NCBI RefSeq assembly: GCF_006715285.1
Contig: NZ_VFMX01000001.1
Span: 2,666,001-2,730,000, forward strand
From: Arthrobacter sp. SLBN-83
Lineage (GTDB): Bacteria > Actinomycetota > Actinomycetes > Actinomycetales > Micrococcaceae
Reading direction: 5' to 3'
DNA: 64,000 nt
Shown here: positions 26,858-37,362 of the stretch, piece by piece
Numbering within the stretch: the stretch's first letter is position 1
Layout of the letters: each line of letters begins with the position of its first letter
Notes under the pieces: model-generated
The model's input: the letters and a program-made list of their open reading frames with translations, nothing else
Told to the model about the DNA's origin: nothing
Databases searched by the model: none
Position numbers and translations under genes: made by a program

Positions 26858-28381
26858 ATGCTGCTCCTTGAGCTCGTGGAAACCACCACGTCCGTTGCGT
26901 CCACCCGCTCCCGGCTGGCGAAAGTTGACGCCTTGGCCAACCTGCTGCGCCGGCTTGAGCCCGCGGAGATTCCGACGGCGGTGGGCTTGCTGACCGCCAA
27001 GCCCCGGCAGGGCCGCGTGGGCGTGGGATGGAGCGCGGTGGCAGCGGCCAAGGAGGAGCCGGCCGTCGAGCCAAGCCTGACCGTGGCAGATTTCGATGCT
27101 GCGCTGGACCGGCTGCTCGCTGCTGCCGGTACGGGATCGGGTGCGGAACGGGCAGCAACCCTCCGGAAACTGATGGCGGCGGCCACCGGGCCGGAGCAGT
27201 CGTTCATCACCGGCGTCCTGCTCGGCGAACTGCGCACCGGCGCCCTGGAAGGAGTTCTCACGGATGCCGTGGCCCGCGCTGCCGGGAAGCCGGTGGAGGC
27301 CGTCCGTCGTGCCGCCATGCTCTCCGGGGACCTGGGCGAAACAGCCCTCCTGGCCATCACGGGCACCCAGGCCGAGCTTGACGCCGTCGGACTGGTGGTG
27401 GGCCGCCCGGTGCTGCCCATGCTCGCCTCCACCGCGGCCAGCCCGGGCGCAGCACTGGAAACCACGGGGGAGGCTTCGGTGGAATACAAGCTCGACGGCG
27501 CGCGCATCCAGGTGCATCGCGCGGACGATGACGTCAGCATCTACACCCGCAACCTGGCCGACGTCACCCACCGGCTTCCCGAAGTGGTGGAAGTGATCCG
27601 TGGCCTGCCGCTGCGGCACGTAATCCTGGACGGCGAGACCCTGGCCCTCGATGAGGAAGGCGGTCCGCGGCCCTTCCAGGAAACCATGGCACGGTTTGGC
27701 GCGGATGCAGCGCGGGAAACAGTGTTGCATCCCTGGTTCTTTGATGTGCTGCACATTGATGGCCGCGACCTGCTGGATGAGCCGTTGGCCCGCCGCATCG
27801 AAGTGCTTGAGCGCATTGCCCCTGCCCACCGGATTCCGGGGGAGGTTACGGCTGACCCGGCTGTTGCGGAACGTGTTTCACAGGATGCGTTAGCCGCCGG
27901 CCATGAGGGTGTTGTGGTGAAGGCGATCGGATCCACTTATGCGGCCGGCCGGCGTGGATCGAACTGGGTGAAAGTGAAGCCGGTCCTGACCTATGACCTG
28001 GTGGTGCTGGCCTGCGAATGGGGGTCCGGGCGGCGCACCGGGCTGCTGTCCAACCTGCACCTGGGGGCCCTTGACCCTGCCGGAGAGTTCGGCCAACCCG
28101 GCGGTTACGTGATGGTGGGCAAGACCTTCAAGGGCCTCACCGACGAACTGCTGCGCTGGCAGACCGGGCGATTCCAAGAGCTTGAAGTGCGGCGCACTGC
28201 CGGCACCGTGTGGGTGGAGCCCGTCACCGTCGTCGAAATTGCCATTGACGGCGTGCAGCAGTCGCCGCGCTACCCCGGGGGAATCGCGCTGCGTTTCGCG
28301 CGCGTCAAGCGCTACCGCGATGACAAAGTTCCGGCCGAAGCGGACACCATCCAGACCCTGCGGGGCCTTCTGCGCCCCTAG
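26858..28381 (+). CDS. ligB: ATP-dependent DNA ligase (LigB type)
   Basis: Seals nicks using ATP; accessory to the essential NAD-dependent LigA. The N-terminal DNA-binding domain is followed by the nucleotidyltransferase motif EYKLDGARIQ with the adenylated Lys211, then VILDGETLAL (motif III), FDVLHIDG, GHEGVVVKAIG (motif IV) and WVKVKP (motif V), and an OB-fold. 507 residues, the same length as mycobacterial LigB as I recall it. The start has AGGA 8 nt upstream. Archaeal-type ligases of this class are common in actinobacteria and are thought to act in repair. Confidence 0.92.
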   Translation: MLLLELVETTTSVASTRSRLAKVDALANLLRRLEPAEIPTAVGLLTAKPRQGRVGVGWSAVAAAKEEPAVEPSLTVADFDAALDRLLAAAGTGSGAERAATLRKLMAAATGPEQSFITGVLLGELRTGALEGVLTDAVARAAGKPVEAVRRAAMLSGDLGETALLAITGTQAELDAVGLVVGRPVLPMLASTAASPGAALETTGEASVEYKLDGARIQVHRADDDVSIYTRNLADVTHRLPEVVEVIRGLPLRHVILDGETLALDEEGGPRPFQETMARFGADAARETVLHPWFFDVLHIDGRDLLDEPLARRIEVLERIAPAHRIPGEVTADPAVAERVSQDALAAGHEGVVVKAIGSTYAAGRRGSNWVKVKPVLTYDLVVLACEWGSGRRTGLLSNLHLGALDPAGEFGQPGGYVMVGKTFKGLTDELLRWQTGRFQELEVRRTAGTVWVEPVTVVEIAIDGVQQSPRYPGGIALRFARVKRYRDDKVPAEADTIQTLRGLLRP

Positions 28382-28396
28382 GGGAGCGCCCGGCGT

Positions 28397-29365
28397 CTAG
28401 CGGCGCGCTCCGCTTCGCTGGCGCTGCAGCCTCCGGGCCACCCCGTCCGGCACGCGCCTGGCGACCACCCGGTAAAAGAGCAAGACTGCCAAGGCAGCCG
28501 CCACGATGCCCACCAAGTTGAGCAGCAGCTGCAGGGCGGAGCCTGCCGCCTTCTGGTATTCGCCCAGCACCAAAGCCACCGCCACGTACCCGGCCGCGGG
28601 CACGGTGGTCACGGAGATGAAAACGCCTATCAGCGCGGCGGAACGCCGGCCAATGATGGACAGCATTCCCGCGATCCCCGCCAGCACCGCGACTATCAGT
28701 GAATAGGGCCCAGGGTGGTAAATGAATTCGACCGCCGAGCCCTTGTCGAGGGCATCACGCGGGAAAAGCCCCAGCGGCACCGAAAGCCAGGCAGTGAGTG
28801 CCGCCAGCACCATGGCAACGGGAAAGCCCACGCCCAACGCGACGGCGGCCCGCCGGCCAAGCTTCCACTGCCGGGTGGCAAGCGAAACAGCCAGCGCGGC
28901 CAGCGGTCCGAACTCCGGGCCAACCGCCATGGCGCCCACGATGGCAATCGGGGAATCGGTCACAATGCCAATTCCTGCGAGCTGCGTGGCCAGGACCAGG
29001 AACGCGAGGAAGTTCCACGTCAGCCGGGAATCCTCACCGGTTTGCCGGGTCACGTCGTCCCAGATCACTGCGTCCGCGCCGTCCCCGGGGGCGGACCGTT
29101 CTGCCTGGTCCGCCTTTTTCGAGAGGACGAATTCCGGCGTGGTCATGGCGATGGAGCCTGCGTCCCGGATCTTCAGGATTTCCAGCTTTTCGAGCAGTTC
29201 CTCCACGGCCTCCCGGGCAATGAGAACCTCCAGCACGTGGCCCGGGGGCACCACGGCCGCCCCCTTGGCCACCATGACTTCCGCCACACCCTGCTGGTCG
29301 CGGCAGGTCTGCACCGTTACCGCGGACAGCTCCCCGGGCACACAAATCCGCAGCTGGACAACCAT
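28397..29365 (-). CDS. DUF389 domain-containing membrane protein
   Basis: 322 residues: a soluble N-terminal alpha/beta domain of about 110 residues (MVVQLRICVPGEL, predicted cytoplasmic) followed by a membrane domain with about six helices containing the DUF389 hallmark IAIVGAMAVGPEFGPLAALA. Function unknown; transport or signalling has been suggested for the family. A good AAGGGAG ribosome site precedes the ATG. Convergent with the DNA ligase gene (15 bp apart). Confidence 0.85.
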   Translation of the reverse strand: MVVQLRICVPGELSAVTVQTCRDQQGVAEVMVAKGAAVVPPGHVLEVLIAREAVEELLEKLEILKIRDAGSIAMTTPEFVLSKKADQAERSAPGDGADAVIWDDVTRQTGEDSRLTWNFLAFLVLATQLAGIGIVTDSPIAIVGAMAVGPEFGPLAALAVSLATRQWKLGRRAAVALGVGFPVAMVLAALTAWLSVPLGLFPRDALDKGSAVEFIYHPGPYSLIVAVLAGIAGMLSIIGRRSAALIGVFISVTTVPAAGYVAVALVLGEYQKAAGSALQLLLNLVGIVAAALAVLLFYRVVARRVPDGVARRLQRQRSGARR

Positions 29366-29481
29366 GCCCGCTCCCTTCGCCGGTTGTGGCCAGCTTAGTC
29401 CGGACCGCCGTGTTGATTAGCTGTTAAAGACGGCGTTGGCTAGGCTTGCTGCTTTGGCTGGCGGGATTTTGAGAGGTTCTT

Positions 29482-31551
29482 GTGTCGATAACGGAAACCC
29501 CGAAGGCACCGGAACCCAGGCCAAGCGTCGCTGCAAGGCAGCGGAAGCCATCTTTCCGGCCGGAGATCCAGGGCCTTCGGTCACTGGCTGTCCTCATGGT
29601 GGTGACCTACCACGTCTGGTTCGGGCGCGTGTCCGGCGGCGTCGATGTCTTCCTCTTCATTTCCGCCTTCCTGATGACGCTCCAATTCCTTGGACGCTAT
29701 GACCGGAAGCAGCCCTTCGCCCTCGCAAAACACTGGCTCCACCTATTCCGGCGGCTCCTCCCCGCAGCTGTCACCGTCATCGTGGCAACCCTGGCGGTGT
29801 CCGCCCTGGTCCTTCCACCAACCCGATGGCTGGACCTCATCGCGCAGGGCTGGGCCTCCCTGTCCTACTCCGAGAACCGGCTATTGCAGCGGGACGCGGT
29901 GGACTACTACGCCAACGACCACAGCCTGGCCAGCCCCTTCCAGCACTTTTGGTCACTGTCCATCCAGGGGCAGGTCTTCATCCTGTGGCCCCTGATCTTC
30001 GCGCTGGCCGGCTGGACGGCACGGCGCTACCGGTTGTCCTACCGCCCCCTGCTCGCCTACATCTTCTTCGCCATCTTCCTCGGTTCGCTGGGCTACTCCA
30101 TCATCTTCACCGCCACCAACCAGGTGCAGGCCTACTTCGATACCGGTGCCCGGCTGTGGGAATTTGCCCTGGGCACACTCGTGGCGTTGATTTTGCCCGG
30201 CCTGCGTTTCCGGCGGCGGACCCGCGTCGTCATGGGCTGGGTTGGCGTCCTGGCCATGCTGGCGTGCGGCATCGTCCTGGATGTGCAGGGGGCTTTCCCC
30301 GGTATTGCCGCGCTGTGGCCCACAGTCGCCGCAGCCATGGTCATTGTGGCAGGGCAGACAGAAAGCGCCGCAGGGGTGGACCGCATCCTCTCCGCCAAGC
30401 CGCTGGTCAAGCTCGGCGACATCTCCTACGCCCTGTACCTGTGGCACTGGCCGCTCCTGGTACTCGCTCTCGCCTGGAGCGGCAAGGACCACGCGGGCTG
30501 GCTGTCCGGCTCTGTCATCATCCTGGTGGCCCTGGCGCTCGCCTACCTGACCACCCGCTACATCGAAAAGCCCTGGCGGGAGTGGAGATGGCCGGAAGTC
30601 CGGAAGCGCAGGGCTGTCCTGGCCATCATGCTGGCTGTGGCTGTGGCAGCGGTGCCCCTCTCCGGCTGGAGTTTCCAGCTCGAGCTGGAACGCCGTGCCG
30701 TGGAAGCGCAGAAGATCGCCAACAACCCGGGCTCCCGCGTCCTGGACCCCGCCTACACGGCCGGAACACCCGCCGCGGATGCGTCCCTCCTGCCGCTGGC
30801 GGCTGATCTCACCAAGAACTGGGTATCCCTGGACGGACCGTGTACGGAGGAGATCGCCCCGGAGAGCCGCTTGCTGAAGGGGTCGTGTTTCGAACAGCGG
30901 CCGGCAGGTGAGCCTTCCAAGCGCGTCCTGGTGCTCGGGGACAGCCATGCGCAGCAGTGGTCCGGTGCCGTTAAACCGCTGGCAGCCCAAAAGAACTGGC
31001 TTTTGTACTCCATCCTGAAGGGCGCCTGCAAGGCCACGCCGCGGGACCTGGGCGGAAGCGCAGACTGCGACGCCTTTAATGCGGACGTCCAGAAGGAAAT
31101 CACCAGGCAGAAGCCCGACGCCATCATCGTGGTGGGGACTGCGGCGGCACCCTCGAGTCCTGCCGAAGCGCTGACGCCCGGCTTCGAGGAAATGGTCTCC
31201 GGGTGGCTGGGCCAGGGGATCCAGGTTGTTGCCCTCCGGGACAACCCCCGGTTTTCCTTCAACATGGCCGAATGCGTGGTGCGGGAAGGTGCCGAGGCCC
31301 AGGCCTGCCGCCCGCCGGTCAGCAACAATTTTCCGGCCAGCAGCCCCTTCGACACCCTGGACATGGCCCGTCTGCCCGGCTTGTCCTTGGTGGACCTGAC
31401 AGACCGGATCTGCACCCCGACGGAGTGCCCTGCCGTGGTGGGGAATGTTTATGTGTACCTGGACGACAACCACCTGAGCGCTGAATATGCGGCCAGCATG
31501 GCGGATGAGTTTGCCAAGCGGCTGCTGGCAGTTGCCGGCTGGGCAGTCTGA
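29482..31551 (+). CDS. acyltransferase 3 family protein with C-terminal SGNH domain (OatA-like), paralogue 1
   Basis: Membrane O-acyltransferase fused to an extracytoplasmic SGNH hydrolase-like domain, the OatA architecture that acetylates peptidoglycan or surface glycans. About ten transmembrane helices cover residues 30-410, starting with SFRPEIQGLRSLAVLMVV and YHVW (catalytic His). The SGNH part has VLVLGDSHAQQW (Ser block) and DDNHLS (Asp-His pair) near the C terminus. 689 residues; GTG start with GAGAGG upstream. Its stop overlaps the start of a second, clearly related gene (TGATG), so the pair is translationally coupled and arose by tandem duplication. Confidence 0.9.
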   Translation: MSITETPKAPEPRPSVAARQRKPSFRPEIQGLRSLAVLMVVTYHVWFGRVSGGVDVFLFISAFLMTLQFLGRYDRKQPFALAKHWLHLFRRLLPAAVTVIVATLAVSALVLPPTRWLDLIAQGWASLSYSENRLLQRDAVDYYANDHSLASPFQHFWSLSIQGQVFILWPLIFALAGWTARRYRLSYRPLLAYIFFAIFLGSLGYSIIFTATNQVQAYFDTGARLWEFALGTLVALILPGLRFRRRTRVVMGWVGVLAMLACGIVLDVQGAFPGIAALWPTVAAAMVIVAGQTESAAGVDRILSAKPLVKLGDISYALYLWHWPLLVLALAWSGKDHAGWLSGSVIILVALALAYLTTRYIEKPWREWRWPEVRKRRAVLAIMLAVAVAAVPLSGWSFQLELERRAVEAQKIANNPGSRVLDPAYTAGTPAADASLLPLAADLTKNWVSLDGPCTEEIAPESRLLKGSCFEQRPAGEPSKRVLVLGDSHAQQWSGAVKPLAAQKNWLLYSILKGACKATPRDLGGSADCDAFNADVQKEITRQKPDAIIVVGTAAAPSSPAEALTPGFEEMVSGWLGQGIQVVALRDNPRFSFNMAECVVREGAEAQACRPPVSNNFPASSPFDTLDMARLPGLSLVDLTDRICTPTECPAVVGNVYVYLDDNHLSAEYAASMADEFAKRLLAVAGWAV

Positions 31552-33629
31552 TGCCGCAGGCGGCAGCAGTCAGCAAAGCCCCCTCAGCAGACCCGGCGCC
31601 TTCGAAGCCCAGAAAGCCCTCCTTCCGCCCTGAAGTCCAGGGCCTGCGCGCCCTGGCTGTCCTGATGGTGGTGGCCTACCACGTCTGGCTGGGCCGCGTG
31701 TCCGGCGGTGTGGACATTTTCCTGCTGATCTCCGCTTTCCTGCTCACCCTTTCCTTCGTCCGCAAGGCGGAGTCAGGCAAGCCCTTCCGACTCCTGGCGC
31801 ACTGGCTGCACCTGTTCAAGCGCCTGCTGCCCGCCGTCGTCGTGGTGATCCTCGGAGTCCTGGCCGGCACCTGGCTGATCCTGCCCCAGGGGCGGTGGCC
31901 GGAGGTGCTCGACCAAGCGTGGGCGTCCCTGCTTTACCGCCAGAACTGGCTGCTGGCGGACGCTGCCGTGGACTACTACGCGCAGGACCATGCGGGTGCA
32001 AGTCCGTTGCAGCACTTTTGGTCGTTGTCCATCCAGGGCCAGGTTTTCATCCTGTGGCCGCTGATCTTCGCCGCCACGGCCTTTGCGCTGGCCGGGCTGC
32101 GCGGGGTGCCCCGCTTGCGCCGGCTTACCTACCGCGGCCTGCTGGCCATCGTCTTCGGGACGGTGTTCGTGCTGTCCCTGGCCTATTCCATGGACCAGAC
32201 TGCCACCAACCAGGCCTACGCGTACTTCGATACCCGGGCGCGGCTTTGGGAGTTTGCGCTGGGGTCGTTGCTGGCCCTGGTGCTGCCGTACCTGACGCCC
32301 GGCCGCATATTCCGGGTGGTGTTGAGCTGGGCCGGACTGGCCGGCATGGTTTCGTGTGGGCTGGTCCTGACGGTTGACCGCTCCTTCCCCGGGTACGTGG
32401 CGCTGTGGCCAACGTTGTCGGCGGCCGCGATCATTGTTGCGGGGCAGACTGGCAGCAGGTTCGGGGTGGACCGCCTCCTCAGCAGCCGGCCCGCCGTCGC
32501 GCTGGGGGATAACTCCTATGCCCTCTACCTGTGGCACTGGCCCCTCCTGGTGCTGGCCCTTGCGGGCACCGGAGTGGAGGCGCCCAGCCTCAAACAGGGC
32601 CTTGGCATCGTCGCCGCCTCCATCGTGCTCGCCATCCTGACCACGCGCTTTGTCGAGAAGCCCCTGCGTGACTGGCACTGGCCCAAGCTCCGGGCCTGGC
32701 GCACCGCCGTCGTCATTGTTGCCTGCGGTGCCGTGCTGGCAGGGCCCGTCGCTGTCTGGCAGAGCTCGCTCACCGCGGAGGAACGCGCGACGGCGGCACA
32801 ACCGAGGGAGCTGACGCCAGGGGCGCTGGCGCTCACCCCGGAGAACGAAAACACTCCCGCCCCCAGGGCCCGGACCATCCCAGGGCCCACCGTGCTGGAC
32901 AACGACTGGGCCGGCATCGACTCGCCCTGCACAGGCGCCAATGCCACCCCCGATCCGATCCTGGAGGGCTGCCGGCAGGAGCTGCCGGAGGAACCGTCCT
33001 CCAAGCGCATCGTGGTGCTGGGCGACTCCCATGCCCAGCAGTACCTTGCCGCCCTGGCCCCGGTTGCAGCTGCCCGGGGCTGGGAACTGGTGACACTGCT
33101 GATGCCGGCCTGCCGGTTCGGTGCCGAGTCGGAGACGCGGCGGGCAGAGTGCAACGCCTACAACCGCGCCAGTTCCGCCTACGTCCTGGAGCACATGCCG
33201 GATGCTGTGTTCACGGTGGCTTCGCTGACCCATGAGGAAGCTCCGTTCGAAACCGAAGTGCCGGGGTACCTCGAAGGCGTGCGGCCATTCGCCGACGCGG
33301 GAATCGAGGTGGTGGGAATCCGGGACAACCCGCGGTTCACGTTCAATATGCCGGAGTGCGCCCAGCGGCACGGTGCCACTGCGCCGGCCTGTAATCCGGC
33401 CCTCGCCGAGTCCCTGGTGGAGCCATCGCCCCTGGAGAATTACCGCGGCAAGCTGCCTGGACTGCACCTGATGGACATGAGTGATTTCATCTGCGCCCGC
33501 GGCGTCTGCCCGGCGGTGGTGGGAAACGTCTACGTCTACAAGGACGACAACCACCTCACCAGGACTTACGTGGAGACCATGATTCCCATGTTCGAGCAGC
33601 GGCTGCTGGCGGCCACGGGCTGGAGCTGA
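31551..33629 (+). CDS. acyltransferase 3 family protein with C-terminal SGNH domain (OatA-like), paralogue 2
   Basis: Same architecture as the preceding gene: SFRPEVQGLRALAVLMVV then YHVW at the start of the membrane domain, IVVLGDSHAQQYL and KDDNHLT in the SGNH domain. 692 residues. The domains align along their whole length with the upstream copy; the linker between membrane and SGNH domains differs most (here rich in Ala, Thr, Pro, Glu). Both sets of catalytic motifs are kept, so neither copy looks decayed. Acceptor unknown. Confidence 0.9.
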   Translation: MPQAAAVSKAPSADPAPSKPRKPSFRPEVQGLRALAVLMVVAYHVWLGRVSGGVDIFLLISAFLLTLSFVRKAESGKPFRLLAHWLHLFKRLLPAVVVVILGVLAGTWLILPQGRWPEVLDQAWASLLYRQNWLLADAAVDYYAQDHAGASPLQHFWSLSIQGQVFILWPLIFAATAFALAGLRGVPRLRRLTYRGLLAIVFGTVFVLSLAYSMDQTATNQAYAYFDTRARLWEFALGSLLALVLPYLTPGRIFRVVLSWAGLAGMVSCGLVLTVDRSFPGYVALWPTLSAAAIIVAGQTGSRFGVDRLLSSRPAVALGDNSYALYLWHWPLLVLALAGTGVEAPSLKQGLGIVAASIVLAILTTRFVEKPLRDWHWPKLRAWRTAVVIVACGAVLAGPVAVWQSSLTAEERATAAQPRELTPGALALTPENENTPAPRARTIPGPTVLDNDWAGIDSPCTGANATPDPILEGCRQELPEEPSSKRIVVLGDSHAQQYLAALAPVAAARGWELVTLLMPACRFGAESETRRAECNAYNRASSAYVLEHMPDAVFTVASLTHEEAPFETEVPGYLEGVRPFADAGIEVVGIRDNPRFTFNMPECAQRHGATAPACNPALAESLVEPSPLENYRGKLPGLHLMDMSDFICARGVCPAVVGNVYVYKDDNHLTRTYVETMIPMFEQRLLAATGWS

Positions 33630-33702
33630 GCCTGGGGTCAGCCGTAGGAAGTGCCATTGCTCACATCCGGGGTCTGGAATAGGGGGATCGGCGCCAAGGT
33701 TC

Positions 33703-35364
<1,662 letters not shown>

Positions 35365-35370
35365 GTTCTG

Positions 35371-35406
35371 AAATTGGGATGGGCATTTCTGCCCATCCCA
35401 ATTTTT
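35371..35406 (+). terminator. intrinsic terminator after guaB
   Basis: A perfect 15-bp stem (35371-35385 with 35390-35404), TTTC loop, followed by a T run (ATTTTT). Confidence 0.92.
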
Positions 35407-35415
35407 GGCGCTAAT

Positions 35416-35421
35416 TACTAT
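35416..35421 (+). promoter_or_regulatory. -10 hexamer TACTAT before the WXG-hydrolase gene
   Basis: TACTAT lies 5 nt before the ATG at 35427 with no ribosome site, so the mRNA is probably leaderless or nearly so. Confidence 0.45.
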
Positions 35422-35426
35422 AGTCG

Positions 35427-36842
35427 ATGGAGAAATTACTTTTCGCGCGACTTTGGGGGCAGGTCTTGGCTGGCAACTTTTACGGGGCGGACATTGCCCA
35501 ACTGCGGCAACTGGCCGGGAGCCTTCGGTCAGCCGGGCGCCGGCTTGATGGACAGCGGCAAATGCTTGCTGCCGGAGTTACTGGTACTCGATGGCCCGGC
35601 CCCGACGCAGAGAGGTTCCGGGGGGACTGGTCATCCAGCCATAGCCGGTCCCTGTCCGCCGCAGCTTCGTTTCTGGACGCAGCCGCCGAATCCGTGCTCC
35701 GCCATGCCGCGGAGCAGGAACAGGCAAGTTTCGGGAATACTGGCTCCCCGGCTTTACCCGCCACCGCACCCAAGCCGGGAGGAACTTCCAACCAGAGCGC
35801 CGGAATACCCAGTCCCGACGACATCAAAGGCAAGCCCGCGGCCGAGGTGCGGGACTGGTGGCTGGGCCTGACGGCGGCGCAGCAGGGGGCCTTCGTTCGC
35901 AGCCACCCGGCCGCCGCGGGAAACACCAACGGCATACCCTTCGAGACACGGATCGAAGCGAACCGCGCCAACGCGCAAAGCCGAATCGACTGGCTGCGGA
36001 ACCATGACCCAGAGCCCAAGCTGAACCCCTGGATCCTCGACGCAAGTTACCCCGGTCGATTCGCCGCGGAGCACGAGGCATGGCGGAAGCGTCAGGACGG
36101 GGTCAAGTACCTGCAGAAGGTTGTGGAAGGCAAGATCCAGCTCGCGGCCTACGATCCTGCGCGGAGTTCAATCATTGAGCTCGTTGGCGACTACAACGCG
36201 GATACGACGACGGTCATCACATATGTACCCGGTACCTTCACCAATGAGGCGTCGTTCTATGAAGGCACGGCTCAGGAGTTGGCCCAGCGGCTGGTCCGGT
36301 CGGACGAATCGGGGCGTACGGCTGCTTTTGTCTATAAGGGATCGGAGTTTCCCGACGGTGACCCGATCGAGGCGCTGCTGGGTGAAGCCAACAACGACGA
36401 GTTCGTCGCCGGCACCGGGCCTGTCCTGCAGGAATTCCAGGATGCCGTTGACCTGGAACGGGCAGGGCAATGTCAGTCGGTGGGGGTAGGGCACAGCTGG
36501 GGCCTCAGAAACCTCACGGCGGCGGAAATTGAGGGAGCCCGCTTCGATAAGCTCATCGCGCTCTCCGGCGCCGCCATTCCCTCGGGCTGGGTCCCCAACC
36601 CTGGCACCGACTACACCAGCTTCACGTATCCTGATCTCCTGTTGGCCGCCGAGACCGCGGGATTGGTTGGGGATAACTACCCGATGAAGGAGCCGGCCTT
36701 TGAAAAGCACGTCTATGAGCCTCCCGGAGGTTCCCGGTTATCTGAGTACTACAGCCCTGACAATCACAGCCTCATCGCCTCCACCGATCCAAGGAACGAG
36801 AGGCCCCTGGAGGACCTCCGTGAGGAGATTCTTAGCCGCTAA
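35427..36842 (+). CDS. WXG100-like domain fused to alpha/beta hydrolase (DUF1023 type), putative secreted lipase
   Basis: 471 residues. The N-terminal 95 residues form a helical WXG100-like domain (TRWPGPDAERFRGDW), a type VII secretion-style targeting module. A linker rich in Pro/Gly/Ser leads to a DUF1023-type alpha/beta hydrolase: VITYVPGTF, nucleophile elbow GHSWG (Ser357; most relatives have GHSYG), FDKLIALSGAA, and a probable catalytic His447 in SPDNHSLIAS. The gene overlaps by 23 nt with a lipoprotein gene, a layout like lipase toxin plus immunity. Codon use and local base composition look less GC-rich than neighbours by eye. Export by type VII secretion and toxicity are inference; no ESX genes are in the window. 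Confidence 0.78.
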   Translation: MEKLLFARLWGQVLAGNFYGADIAQLRQLAGSLRSAGRRLDGQRQMLAAGVTGTRWPGPDAERFRGDWSSSHSRSLSAAASFLDAAAESVLRHAAEQEQASFGNTGSPALPATAPKPGGTSNQSAGIPSPDDIKGKPAAEVRDWWLGLTAAQQGAFVRSHPAAAGNTNGIPFETRIEANRANAQSRIDWLRNHDPEPKLNPWILDASYPGRFAAEHEAWRKRQDGVKYLQKVVEGKIQLAAYDPARSSIIELVGDYNADTTTVITYVPGTFTNEASFYEGTAQELAQRLVRSDESGRTAAFVYKGSEFPDGDPIEALLGEANNDEFVAGTGPVLQEFQDAVDLERAGQCQSVGVGHSWGLRNLTAAEIEGARFDKLIALSGAAIPSGWVPNPGTDYTSFTYPDLLLAAETAGLVGDNYPMKEPAFEKHVYEPPGGSRLSEYYSPDNHSLIASTDPRNERPLEDLREEILSR

Positions 36843-37323
36843 ATATGGGTTGGCCGGCACGCTGGCAGTTACGTTAGTGCTTGCCTCCTGTGGGCAAGCA
36901 GGAAAGGGAACGGACATGGAGATCACGCTCGAATCAGCAAAATCCAGTGTCATGTCCGCGGAGCGGGAGATCCTGGCGCTGCTGCCCGGGGAGGCTGTTC
37001 GCTCCACGTTTACCCATGACACTTCAAGCCTTATGAGTTGCGACGGCGACCGAAAGAAATGGGTGGGGGATGCCGTGGCGGAACTGGCGGCTGGCGTGGA
37101 CCGGAACGGCTTCCTTGACAAGGTGTCCGAAACGATGCGCGGGCGGGCAGGCTGGAAGGTCTCCGAAGACAAAACTGCCCGAGGGGATCGTTCCATCGGG
37201 CTCCTGCATGAGGACGGCACGCACCTCATGGTTGCGTTTGAGGAAACCCCGGAATCACTTCGCGTAGCGGGCTACAGTGCCTGCTTCGACTTTCCGCAGT
37301 ACGAGTACGGCGAAGAGTACTGA
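36820..37323 (+). CDS. small lipoprotein, putative immunity partner of the upstream hydrolase
   Basis: 167 residues. The GTG at 36820 lies inside the end of the hydrolase gene and has GGAGGA 5 nt upstream, so it is translationally coupled to it; the frame stays open further upstream, but the lipoprotein signal starts here. A signal peptide ends in the lipobox LASC (Cys about 24). The mature part has no recognised domain; it contains two cysteines (SLMSCDGD and YSACFDF) and a Trp-rich core (GRAGWKVSEDK), reminiscent of small actinobacterial lipoproteins found next to DUF1023 hydrolases. An immunity role is inferred from the arrangement only. Confidence 0.72.
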   Translation: MRRFLAAKYGLAGTLAVTLVLASCGQAGKGTDMEITLESAKSSVMSAEREILALLPGEAVRSTFTHDTSSLMSCDGDRKKWVGDAVAELAAGVDRNGFLDKVSETMRGRAGWKVSEDKTARGDRSIGLLHEDGTHLMVAFEETPESLRVAGYSACFDFPQYEYGEEY

Positions 37324-37350
37324 CCTCCGCCGTACCCAGGGGCGCAGCAC

Positions 37351-37356
37351 TAGGCT
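37351..37356 (+). promoter_or_regulatory. -10 hexamer TAGGCT for the ABC exporter
   Basis: TAGGCT, 6 nt, then ATG 37363; no ribosome site. Confidence 0.5.
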
Positions 37357-37362
37357 GATTCC

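Noticed and set aside
29953..33554. Two long minus-strand frames (about 506 and 593 codons) within the acyltransferase pair
   Set aside because: Shadows of the real genes; they mirror each other because the genes are paralogues, and have no recognisable domain.
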